From Dysidea avara (taxonomy: Eukaryota > Porifera > Demospongiae > Dictyoceratida > Dysideidae): DNA of 64,000 nucleotides. Below are positions 9,772-20,572 of the stretch, one piece after another; positions within the stretch are counted from its first letter, which is position 1, and each line of letters begins with the position of its first letter. A model generated the notes under the pieces. It had not been told where the DNA came from, did not search any database, and saw only the letters and a list, made by a program, of their open reading frames with translations. Both the position numbers and the translations under genes were made by a program. Location: NCBI RefSeq assembly GCF_963678975.1, contig NC_089279.1:29048525-29112524 (forward strand), written 5' to 3'.

Positions 9772-10845
9772 ATGATGGCTGCTGCTAAACAAGTTAAGAA
9801 GATTGTCAACAGTCTCAGTTGTAATCCAATATGTAGCAAGTACCCCAAGTATCTGTCTTGTCACCGTTCATATAGTGTCAAGTATCCAGAGAAGATTAAG
9901 AAAGAGCCAAAGATCACATGTTCCTGTATTAGTGTGGGCTGCTTTTCGCCTCACCAAGTTGGAGAAGTGAAAATTTCAGTGCGTGTCAATGGAAAGCACA
10001 TCAAGGGAAGTCCTTATAGTGTTGCAGCTAGTTGTGATTACACCTCACTAAGCAAGCGGCCCAGTAAAATAGTGAACAATGATGGTGGGATGGGTGAACT
10101 CTGGGGTATTGGGTGTAGTAGGAATGGTAAATGGGCAGTAGCTGATGAGTCCAACCACTGTGTATACCTGTACGATGGTGAGGATCAATTGGTGAGGAAG
10201 ATTGGTGGGGAAGGATTCAATAGTGGTCAGTTGTATTGGCCTAGAGGAGTTACATTTGATGATGAAGATGACCTGTACGTAACTGATGGTCACAGGGTAC
10301 AGAAGTTTACTACTGATGGTGACTACTTGTTTGGGTTTGGTAAGGTTGGATCTTATGATGGTCAACTGAAGTGTCCTGTTGGTCTCACAGTACACAACGA
10401 CAAAGTATATATTGCTGACTTTAATAACGATCATGTCTCAGTGTTTCTTATTGATGGTAGATTTCACCAGACTATTGGAAGAAGACAGTTTGGTGCTCCT
10501 TGTGATGTAGCAGTTACCAGTAATGATGAGTTGCTTGTGGTTGACTGGGTTGATGACTGCATATACAGGTATACACTGGATGGTGGTTATATTGGCAAGC
10601 TCAGTGATGAGCTGCGTCAGCCAGAGAGTATCACCATTGATTCAAATGGCTTTATCTTGGTGGCTGATGGTGGTAATCATCGAGTTGTAATATTAGATAA
10701 ATTTGGAAATCTTGTACACAAGTTTGGATCCAGAGGATCTGGTGGTGGTAAATTTTTAAGTCCATATGGAATTGCTGTCAACAAGAATGGTAACGTTTAT
10801 GTTAGCGATTATCACAACAAGAGGGTTCAGATCTTCTGCTACTAA
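9772..10845 (+). CDS. TRIM-NHL-derived protein, copy 3 (complete, intronless)
   Basis: The 357-residue frame starts at the first ATG (9772); the upstream in-frame TTG is not a start. Residues ~17-52 align with a TRIM RING finger (CNPIC, PKYLSCHRSYS, then ITCSC), but the first Cys pair is spaced C-x3-C and several metal ligands are replaced, so zinc binding and E3 ligase activity are doubtful. B-boxes and coiled coil are missing. The sequence passes straight to the end of a filamin-type Ig domain (HQVGEVKISVRVNGKHIKG) and then six NHL repeats, a whole beta-propeller. It lies between truncated copy 2 and broken copy 4, with a TATA box at 9605 and AATAAA at 10945. Likely an internally deleted TRIM2/3/71-type paralogue acting through its propeller. 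Confidence 0.85.
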   Translation: MMAAAKQVKKIVNSLSCNPICSKYPKYLSCHRSYSVKYPEKIKKEPKITCSCISVGCFSPHQVGEVKISVRVNGKHIKGSPYSVAASCDYTSLSKRPSKIVNNDGGMGELWGIGCSRNGKWAVADESNHCVYLYDGEDQLVRKIGGEGFNSGQLYWPRGVTFDDEDDLYVTDGHRVQKFTTDGDYLFGFGKVGSYDGQLKCPVGLTVHNDKVYIADFNNDHVSVFLIDGRFHQTIGRRQFGAPCDVAVTSNDELLVVDWVDDCIYRYTLDGGYIGKLSDELRQPESITIDSNGFILVADGGNHRVVILDKFGNLVHKFGSRGSGGGKFLSPYGIAVNKNGNVYVSDYHNKRVQIFCY

Positions 10846-10944
10846 CTGTTAATATTGTCCACATGATCAAGTTTGTGTAATGATTTTGTTGGTGAACAAT
10901 AATCATGTGTCAATGTATTAGTGTACATTAGTTTGCTAATGATT

Positions 10945-10950
10945 AATAAA
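10945..10950 (+). terminator. poly(A) signal of NHL copy 3
   Basis: AATAAA lies 100 bases after the stop. The 3' flank to ~11150 is duplicated after copy 4 (14200-14470). Confidence 0.55.
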
Positions 10951-13227
10951 AGATTTATATTTCCACTATTCAGTGGATGTGCATGTAATCAGTTTGTTCT
11001 ATATAGACATATACTCTACCTTCTAACCTGGCATGGTTCAATGGGTAATGTGAAGTGAATTGATTAGGGTTGGCCCCGGGCTAGAATACAATTATGTGAA
11101 TGCATTCTGGGTAGTGTCTAATCACTAGACTGACATATTTTGGTTTTACCAAGTGAGGGTAGTTATACTCATGAATGACTTGTAACACTGAGAGGTGAAT
11201 ACAGTACTGGGTGTCTCCTTTTTATGGGGGGATCCCAACTTTGGGGATGATGACCAGATGGAATTCAAGTCCACATGCATAAAAATATTTGAAATAGTTG
11301 CTGGAAGGCTGTCTCATGAGTATTGTCCTATAGGGCCTAGGTGAAGCCAGACCTGATGATAGAGCTTGATGTATTAACTTTGTGATGATAACCTACTAAT
11401 ATCTAGACTGCACCTCATGTACACAATTCTGTAAAGAACACTGCAAAATGAAATAATCTGTTGAATAAACAATTCATGTGAATTATTGCATTGGACGTAC
11501 ATGATTCCACAAGGCACTAGCATTGTGAAATCTGGGTGGATGTCTTCCAAGAAAAATGTTAAAAATTAGGCTTGAATATTAACACATTTTTTTATGGTTG
11601 GCTAAAGGGCCATTCTTAAAAACAAGGAGATTTTAAAATAAAATTAAATCTGAGGGTATTTCTGCTGGTTGTACATATTCTGAATGCAAACTGGTTTAAG
11701 CAATTCATGATGTTATTAAACTATGCTTTCTAAAATTGAATTTAAGGAACATTTTGAGAGTTGAATGATATTTTGAAGACAAGTTTAATGCCAGGCCCGG
11801 TAAACTTAGGTCTCAGATACTGAATAGCCATCACCATGTATGAATCTTGATAGTCATATATAGTTATCTAAGAATTTCTTTAAAATTAGTTTAAGACCGT
11901 TTGAGACTCAACTTGAGAGCATTTTAAAGGTTGTGTATGCAATTTTTAACCATTATTTTTGATAGTTTTGTGTGCCATTTCAATAACAAATTTAACTTAA
12001 GCATTTTCGATAGATTTTGTGTGCCAAGTTTAACCTAAATATATATATGTACAGTTGCCACCCACACTTTTAGGGGAGTTCGCCCCTACCAGACCTAGCA
12101 CAATGTACTTTAAAAACTACCTAAGAAAATCCTTAATGTCATACCTTTCCACAATCCTTTCATATGGATATAGAAAAATCAAGCTTGTTAGGAAACAGAG
12201 GTTACAAACATCTTAGTGTCTTTTTGCCCTAATCATGTTTGCCATTTACTTGTTTGTAAACCAAATGAGTTCAATTTTGTGAATCACTGGACGATAATAG
12301 TATCTTGTCTGCATGCTTTATTACAGATACATAGTTACTAATGTTTAGGTATGTGTGGTCATGTCATGTGTGATTATTGTGGTAAAATGTAATGGTAGGT
12401 TGTGTACATGACAGTATATTTGGCCCCAAATGCCATTCAATACTATATATAAGCAAATTTTAAAGTGGTCTTCAAGGTGCTGTCTCTGAATATTCTTTCT
12501 ACAGTGCAAACCACAAGAATTTAACACATTATTATATATATATAAATGTTGGGCTGCGAAAGGCTCACCCAAAAGTAACATGTTCTTGCTTCACATTAGA
12601 AGCTAGTAATTATCACACGATCCTGACTATTAATAGTGGAGGCACATTGAGTAGTATTTGAGACCAAATACAATACATTATCATGTACTTACCTATTATA
12701 ATCTCACATCGGTCCTATGGACTCTTGTAAGATTTCAATTATTAGTGAAACAGTGTTTATTCCACTAAGAGGAGAAAAATGGAACTCTAGTAGTACACAA
12801 GTTGCCTAACTCTATTTGGTATTGCTGGATGAATGAAGGGCATATGCTTTCTCTAAGACTCTAGTTGGATATCTTCTGAGAAAAATCTTAAAATAAGACC
12901 TCCTAGGTATGAATTTGGGAGCATTTTTGATAGCTATTAGCTAGCAAAATACGTGGTTTGCAAAGCACATAATATTGGTTAGATAAAACCTGTTTAATGG
13001 TAAAGTGTACTAAACAAAATAATAAGGTAGCATTATTGTAATTACAAAAATTGTCAGTTAATGATATTAGAATTGTGACTGCTCTATTAAAATGTCTCAA
13101 TAAATTCAAACTTATTTGTCTCATTTTTTCACAGTGTACAGTTTATAACTGTAAAGTGCCTTTATAACTGTTGTCTTCTATTTCCCTGTTAGAGAAGTGT
13201 TGTAGTGAGTCGGTGGTGTATCTACTA
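10951..13227. other. Intergenic, AT-rich
   Basis: 10846-11150 is the duplicated 3' flank of the NHL unit. No gene, RNA or bounded transposon recognised in the rest. Confidence 0.4.
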
Positions 13228-14199
13228 AACATTTCTTGCTGCTACTAAACAAGTGAAGAAGATTGTCAGTTATAATCCAATATGTAACAAGTTATTCAAC
13301 TACCCCAAGTATCTGTCTTGCCACCATTCATATAGTGTTGAGTGTCTGGAGAAGATTTACACCTCACTAAGTAAACCCAGTAAAATAGTGAACAATGACA
13401 GTAAGATGGGTAAACCCCGGGGAATTGGGTGTAGTAGGATTGGTAAATGGGCAGTAGCTGATGAGACCAATCATTGTGTATACCCGTGTACGATGGTGAG
13501 GATCAATTGGTGAGGAAGATTGGTGGGGAAGGATTCAGTATTGGTCAGTTGTATTCTCCAAATGATGAAGATCACCTGTACATTACTGATACTAACAGAG
13601 TACAGAAGTTTACTATTGATGGTGACTACGTTTGGCGAGTTTGGATCTTATGATGGTCAACAGAAGTGTCCTATTGGCCTCACAGTACACAATGGTAAAG
13701 TATTCATTGCTGACTTTAATAACGATCACATCTCAGTGTTTCTTACTGATGGTAGATTTCACTGGAAGAAGACAGTTTGGTGCTCCTCGTGATGTAGCAG
13801 TTACTAGTAATGATGAGTTACTTGTGGTTGACTGGGATGATAACTGCATATACAGGTACACACTGGACGGTGGCAAGATCATTTACCATAGCAATGAGTT
13901 ACTTGTGGGTGGCTGTGATAATCACTGTATATACAGATTTACACTGGATGGTGATTACATAGGCAAGCTCAGTAACCATGGTGATGAGCTGCATCAGCCA
14001 GAGAGTATCACCATTGACCCAAATGGCTTTATCTTGGTGGGGGTAATCATCAAGTTGTAATATTAAATAAATAGGGAAGTCTTGTACACACGTTTGGATT
14101 TAGAGGATCTGGTGATGGTGAATATTTTATGTCCATATGGAATTGCATCAACAAGGTGACTACCGCAACAAGAGGGTTCAGATCTTCTCCAACTATTAA
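13228..14199 (+). pseudogene. TRIM-NHL-like copy 4, broken
   Basis: The whole unit is recognisable but damaged. The ATGATGGCTGCTGCT start has become TTCTTGCTGCTACT, with no ATG. A deletion joins the RING remnant (...CLEKI) directly to YTSLSKPSK, removing the filamin segment, with breakpoints in a short repeated GATTA-like word. At least two frameshifts (near 13485 and 13630) and further deletions disrupt the NHL repeats, and one blade carries a partial internal duplication (~13875-13960). The 5' leader and 3' flank match copy 3, so this is a decayed tandem duplicate. Confidence 0.8.
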
Positions 14200-16372
14200 C
14201 TGTTGATATTGTCCACATGATCAAGTTTGTGTAGTGATTTTGTTGGTGAATGTATCAGTGTACATTAGTTTGAATTAATGAGATACATTCCGCTATCCAG
14301 TGGATGTGCACGTAAACCAGTTTGTTCTATATAGACAAACACTACCTTCAAACCCAGCATGGTTCAAATTGTAATGTGAAGTGAATCGATTAGGTTGGCC
14401 GGGCTAGGATACAATGTGAATGTATTCTGGGTAGTGTCTAATAACTGGACTGACATTTTTGGTATTTTACTATGAGTTCATAATAATTATAGAGAGGGAG
14501 CCTTCCCTCTATATTTTATGAACTCTTCAGTGGCAAATCTGGGAGCTGGCAAGGGGAGGGGCATGTACAGGTTAAGTTGTAGGTGGTTGAGGAGAGCAGA
14601 TTCTCTTGTTAGTTGCTTTTGCATCAGTTCTAGTAAAATTAATAATTTTAAGCATATAGTATGTATGCATGGATCCTCAAAACATTTAATAACTCATGAT
14701 CAAGGATGCAATTACGCATGATTCTGAAAATTGGCTCATTTTCAGGGGGCGGTTTTAGGGGGGTTTCTAGAAACCCCCTATAAAATAGTGCGCTCCAACG
14801 ATTCGTACATACTGTGTTATGTTATGGCTTTTGTATTGGCAAAACTTCATACCTTTGCCTTTGAAATCACCTTCACAGCATTCAAAACTATGCAGTGGCC
14901 TTTTTTTTGGTCTTCAACTTACAGCTAGGCTGAAGTTGCAATTCCATAGAACCTGAAATCCCCTCTGAAAATTTCTAGATCTGCCCCTGCATTTGTAGTA
15001 CTGCTTGACCTGCTTAAAATATTTCAAAATCTTTTCGATCAAATTCCCAACATAATATTTACATGCAGTCAGTCAAAATTTTCACCATACATTTCCTATT
15101 GTGAAGCCATTAAGTGCTATATCCATTACAACTCTTTCCTAAACTTTTAATGGAGCTAAACCACACATGTCTGTTTCTGACACTTTATCGTTCCACTAGC
15201 TAATCATCTGGTTGGCTGAAAAATTACTTCTCTTGAGAAAAGATCCACTTTTCATTTTTAGTTGTTTTTCAGGACCCATCTCAACTTGTTCATACTATAT
15301 AAAGTTACCAGGGATACAGTGTCTATAGGGGCTGTATACCCTTAGTCTACTTCATCATAAATTTCCTGTTATAGCTAAATAGTTTCTGAACAAACTATAT
15401 GTGACCACTGTACAATATGCCTTCCACTTTTATATCCCTTAATCTCCTAGCATCTATTTCCCATCCATTTTTTGCATCTAATTGAAATATTAATGTTTGT
15501 GGTTGGATGGAAAGTGCTTTGTCTAAACCACCCATTTTTATCAGTTCAGTAACTTCTTAGCAAAAGCTAGAAACATAATCTCGTTTATACAAGGAAACAA
15601 TACATTTCCATTTATATTCCAATTCTTTCACACGCTGAACAGGTCTGAATTTGCTGTGGTGTATCAACATATTATAGAGAAAAGTAATGCAGGAAAGATT
15701 CAGACTTGTTCACTCTTCAGAAGGTTACCTATGCTCATCCACTGTATGCTCATTCCTGTCATACAATCATTATAGAATATCCTTTTCTGCTCCAATTTTT
15801 TCTGCTTGTACGTAGCTGAATGGTGTGGCTATCCAATAATGAAACACTGAAGATATTCAATAAATCCAGCCATACTTTTGGTAAAAGTTATTGAAAATAT
15901 TTTGCATTTAAAATATATCTCAATCCTGAGTGCATTATTCTATAATCACATCAATGTTCTCAATTGGCTACTGGACAGTTGAGACCTAGTTCTGAAAATT
16001 TCATCATAATTGCATAATGCATGTAGGAGATAATAAGCAATATGTGGAGTAGTGTATAATCATTGTGCAATACTTGGGATAGGATAATGTATCACTGAAA
16101 GTACACATAAGTAGGCGTACACCTTTATCAACATATGTATACATTTTACTTGCAAAATTGGTTTTAGAGAAACTAAAAGCAAAATTCCATTCAGTAGTCC
16201 AGTTCAATATTCCAGTCCAGTGATTAGACACTACCATGCATTCTGGACTGGTCAACAATAATAAAATTGCTTGTGTTGGCCATACAGCAGCTACACTCTA
16301 AAGGTATTCTACAACATGGCTACAAAATGCCATATGTTATAGCCACTGTAGTTTTACCAGTGCATGGATGCA
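14200..16372. other. Intergenic; repeats
   Basis: 14743-14989 has CAGGGGGCGG-like and CTGCCCCTG-like ends and may be a small hAT-like element, but the 8-bp flanks do not match exactly. It contains the hairpin motif GGTCTTCAACTTACAGC (14909-14925). 14990-15310 is one copy of a ~320-bp repeat whose partner is at 18868-19195. No gene seen. Confidence 0.4.
14990..15310 (+). repeat. Dispersed repeat, copy 1 of 2
   Basis: It aligns over ~320 bases with 18868-19195, sharing words such as TTTGTAGTACTGCTTGACC, AATCATCTGGTTGGCTGAAA and CTCAACTTG. Moderate divergence. No ORF or terminal structure defines the family. Confidence 0.6.
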
Positions 16373-17168
16373 CAGGGGCGTAGGGAGGGGGGGTTCCGGG
16401 GGGAACCCCCCTGTAAAATTTAGACTTCTGCAAGCAGGATCCTAACACACCATTTAGTGTGGCAGGACAAAATGAGTGAGCAATATAGTGTAATGGCACA
16501 GCACAACAATTGATAAAATTTACATTCATCTCTCAGGGAAGGATTTACAGAGGTAACATGAGCCCTCTTTAAAACTTGTTAAAAAGATCGATATACTCTA
16601 ATAGAGCAGTCAGGTATATACTCTAATAGAGCAGTCAGGTATACTCTAATAGAACATGCATTTAAATATCCATGTCCATATGAAGTTTTTCAGACATTCC
16701 AACATTAAATGCAAAACTTAGCATTACCTTATACTGCTATAGCTTTGGTGTGCAGTGTTTAAAGATATAGAGCTCCAGTAATTTATCACTTGTGTTATGC
16801 AAAATGAATTCATGCTATGCATATTTGTATAGTTATATTGTTTTGATTGTCATTTGTATCAGTGGATTCATGGCTCCTATACCACAGTGAGATATAACCA
16901 TCACTTACAGATTACTATATGTGTCTCTATGTGTTATGCTGTCTGTTTCCACTAGGTGACTTTATCTAGTACTACCTTCATCCCAGGGGCACTTAATGCA
17001 TCATAATTAATGTACTTTTTGCATAAAATATAGCAATTTGCTGAGTTTTGATTTATTAAAATATTGAAAGTCTCTCAGCGGCTGGGGGCTGTGCCCCCAG
17101 ACCCCTGCTTCTAGTAACTCAATGCTGGTGCTGGAACCCCCCTTCAAAAAATCCTGGCTACGCCCCTG
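16373..17168. mobile_element. Possible DNA transposon with CAGGGGCGTAG ends
   Basis: CAGGGGCGTAG at 16373 and its inverse CTACGCCCCTG at 17158-17168 face each other, with G-rich then C-rich subterminal tracts as in short hAT-like elements. The flanks share only ATGCA, so two unrelated fragments are possible. Inside, 16585-16655 holds three tandem copies of the CTCTAATAGARCAGTCA motif. Confidence 0.4.
16585..16655 (+). repeat. Three tandem copies of the CTCTAATAGARCAGTCA motif
   Basis: The motif recurs at ~23-28 base spacing beginning GATCGATATACTCTAATAG; the third copy is partial. It is the densest direct cluster of a motif found at about fifteen places in the window. Confidence 0.75.
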
Positions 17169-18867
17169 ATGCATGCTTCTTGTAAGAATGTCATTTTCAG
17201 CAGAGCAAACAATGGGAGCATATTGTAACATACTAGTGGGTGGGGTAAAGGGTAAATGTATGTTAATATCAGTACTGACTAGTCCATAACTGAAGCCTGA
17301 AAATCCAGTGCCAAGTACTGGAACAACGAAGGGGAGCTAAAATTGTACAGCATCCTCTGCGACTGCTGGTACATGTGTTAGATAAATATTCTAATAAATT
17401 ATGTGTGACTGCTTGATAATGGTGTTGCTATAGCATAACAAGAGCTAGTTTATTGTTAAGAATCTGTTAAGGCCGGTCCATGAGTCTAAGCCTTAGTCAA
17501 CGAGTCCAGTCTGCAAAATAAAGTAAGAAGTTTATAGATTTCTGGGGCATGTGCCACTCAAAATGCAGTGTCAGTTTGCTGTCATGAGAAAAGTGACTAG
17601 CAGTGTTCCTAAACTGGTAATAGTTTGCTTGTAAAATAATTTGCATTTTCTACCATACCATTTTCTTCTGTATGGCGTCTGTAAGAGAATTATTACTGTT
17701 AAGTCTGCTGGTTGTTAAGTGCACATTTAAAGTCCTTTTGAAATGATCCATCTTTCTTGTCAATGCCTTTGGGGTGAACTCTGCATACCTCATGATGTAA
17801 AGTCGAATCTCAAACTGAACACTTTTTGGCTGATTACTACGTGTGAGGGTGTTAATGGCTCTTCAGCATCTTCATCAACACATAATATATTACATGAAAG
17901 TGGCCTAGAGTTTACTACCTGTATCATCTCAACTTGTTAATGCCATCAACAATTGATAATGAGTAAGCCTTGCTTGACCTATTGTCTTTCGTAGACACTA
18001 CTTCACAGATTTTATCTTTCTCTCAAAGATCCCACCCGATGCACCAGGGGGCCTTTTCAAGGTTAAAAGACCACTGCATACATCCTGATTCCAGCCATTA
18101 GGGTGATTCAAAACATTTGCTATTCTCTTTGCTGCAGCTTAACTCTCTTTCTGTTATCTGGAATAATCTTGTGTGGAAAGCCTCTCCTTGCAGTAAATCG
18201 CTTAAAACTCCTTATGAATAACTTACAGCTCAGATCTGGAATTAAGTCCAAATGTATTGCTCCACCACACTGTAAGTATACAAACAGACCCAAACTTTGA
18301 CTGGTGAACCTGGGACCTGTTATGTAATATATTATGCTGGTCTACATATTTCATGGATAATTTTTTGTTTCTTCTGAAACCTCAAAATTAGCAACAATAT
18401 TTCCCTTGAAATATGGTAACTGGTTATAATTATGTCAACACAAAGTACAGTGAAATCTGTGCACCAGCTATACTCAGGCACAAACAGTTAGCACAGGCAT
18501 ATCCTCCTGTATAGTTGAATAAGCATCAGGATTGCAAGTCACTTTAGCTAAGCAAAATCAATATGTTCTAGTGTAATACTAGCCATCATCATACAATGGT
18601 ACTGCAGCATAAATAGTTTGCGTTCAAAGTAGAATTTCAAGAGGTCTAGCAGCGCAACCTCCAGAAGCTGCAAGATATTGGCTCAAATTGAGTCACATGC
18701 AATGGTCTACATACTTCATGTGTGGCTCGTAAATTGTAATAATTTTACATTTTTGCCCCCTATATCTCCTTGTGATTTGCCAGATGTATGCATGACATAG
18801 TATTCATGCACTGAGCTGAGCCTATTGTAATATGTAATAAAGCAAGTTCTAGAAATTTGGCCATGGG

Positions 18868-19195
18868 TCATTTGTAGTACTGCTTGACCCACTAAAATAT
18901 TTCAAAAACTTTTCATTCAAATATCTGACACAATATTTATGACCAATCAAAGTTTATATCATACAATTTTTCCTATGAGGAAACTATAAAATGTGCCATA
19001 TGTTATGTCCTTTTCCCGAACTTGTAATGGAGCCAAACCGCACACTCATGTCTGCTCTTGATGACACATTACTGTCATATATACTAATCATCTGGTTGGC
19101 TGAAATGTTATTTCTCTTGAGAAACAAGTCCAGTTTTCTTTTAGCTAGCTGTTTGCTCAGGGCTCAGCTCAACTTGTACATACTGTGGTTCTAGA
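18868..19195 (+). repeat. Dispersed repeat, copy 2 of 2
   Basis: Partner of 14990-15310, same orientation. Confidence 0.6.
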
Positions 19196-19949
19196 AAATT
19201 TGCTGACTGGTTTCCAACTCTAAAGTAGAAGAGTACCATAAGGTCATAGCCATGTTCAACGTTACTGACACAGTGGAAGAAGAGTCCAGGAATTTAGTTT
19301 CATTCTGGTGTAGCATGGTAAAAGATTACTCCCCAACATTATTTTACAGCCAATGTTGAATTTCACCATTCCAGATCTTCGCAGAAAGATTTATTAAGAG
19401 CAGTCACAACACTTTAAACTATAATTATTTTAGAGGCGCTTAACACAATTGAAAATGTGGAGAGTGAGTGATTACATACCAAAGGTGAGTAATTTATGAG
19501 GTTTAGCTACTAGAATTTGTGTAATATGTAATCCCTAAGCTTAGGATTACTCTGACTGTTCTATTAGAGCATATTAAATTTTTCAAGCTGACTGGTTTCA
19601 GGAGCCCTCTAGAACCATGACTGGTAATAGGCAAATATATATAGTGATTGCTTACTGAGAACTTTGTTTCTCGCTCCCTACTACTAAAGAAATCCATTAA
19701 TTTTCCATTGAGAATTCTCAGCTCTCAGATTTATAGGATGTTCTGTGATAAATTTGATCTATTACCACAGTAGTATGAGACTATGAGTTAACCTTCATGA
19801 CCATAGATCCATGCACACCATGCATACTTGGACTTGAAAAACCTTGCAGTATTAATACATTTGCATGCAATATATATATTATTGCTGCATGGCATGCAAG
19901 CTCTCACTCGCTCACTCATTCCCTCCCTCCCTCACTCTCTCACTCACTC

Positions 19950-19982
19950 ACACAGACACAGACACAGACACAGACACACACA

Positions 19983-20027
<45 letters not shown>

Positions 20028-20054
20028 CACGCACACACACACACACACACACAA

Positions 20055-20135
<81 letters not shown>

Positions 20136-20180
20136 ACACACACAACACACACACGCACACACACACACACACACACACAG
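19950..20180. repeat. CA/TG microsatellite, ~230 bp
   Basis: An almost uninterrupted run of CA dinucleotides with occasional AACAC, CGCG and CATA interruptions. The long open frames across it on both strands are repeat artefacts. Confidence 0.95.
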
Positions 20181-20572
20181 TGCTAAACTTAGCCGAGCAT
20201 TTCAGTTGAGATTTTGTTTTTGCAGGTTAATACTTGATATCAGATTTCATCCCAGTCCAACCCACATGCTGGCCATGGGTTATTTACAGCAGGAGCTGAC
20301 TCACTTATTAAATTGATCAGCCCCACCCCCATTGTGGTAGCTAATTGTCACCAATATATTTATAGCAATAGTTTGACGTATAAGAAGGGGAGCTTATTGG
20401 ATGGTGCTTAACAAGAAGCGCCAGCGCGTTTGGATGTATGAGTGCTGACGTGTAAACTATTCTCTGTAAAAGGAAATGCTTTACCTTGTGATCATGTGTC
20501 GCAATAATACATGTTATTTGTTTGCCACTTTCTATGGTGTGAGGTACGCGAGCTGCCCGAGTGATCGTATCC

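Larger units (their letters stand above)
17169..20572. other. Intergenic; repeat and CA microsatellite
   Basis: No gene recognised. 18868-19195 is the partner of the 14990-15310 repeat. 19553-19573 has one inverted copy of the CTCTAATAGA motif. The last 250 bases before 20573 are richer in CpG and presumably contain the ABHD4-like promoter. Confidence 0.4.

Noticed and set aside
10048-10434. 128-residue minus-strand ORF
   Set aside because: Antisense shadow of the NHL repeats in copy 3.
16373-17168. Confident hAT element call for the CAGGGGCGTAG pair
   Set aside because: The inverted ends are real, but the 8-bp flanks do not match, so it is kept only as a low-confidence feature.
19797-20316. 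Several long His/Thr-rich and Cys/Val-rich frames on both strands
   Set aside because: They are translations of the CA/TG microsatellite; every frame is open for the same trivial reason.
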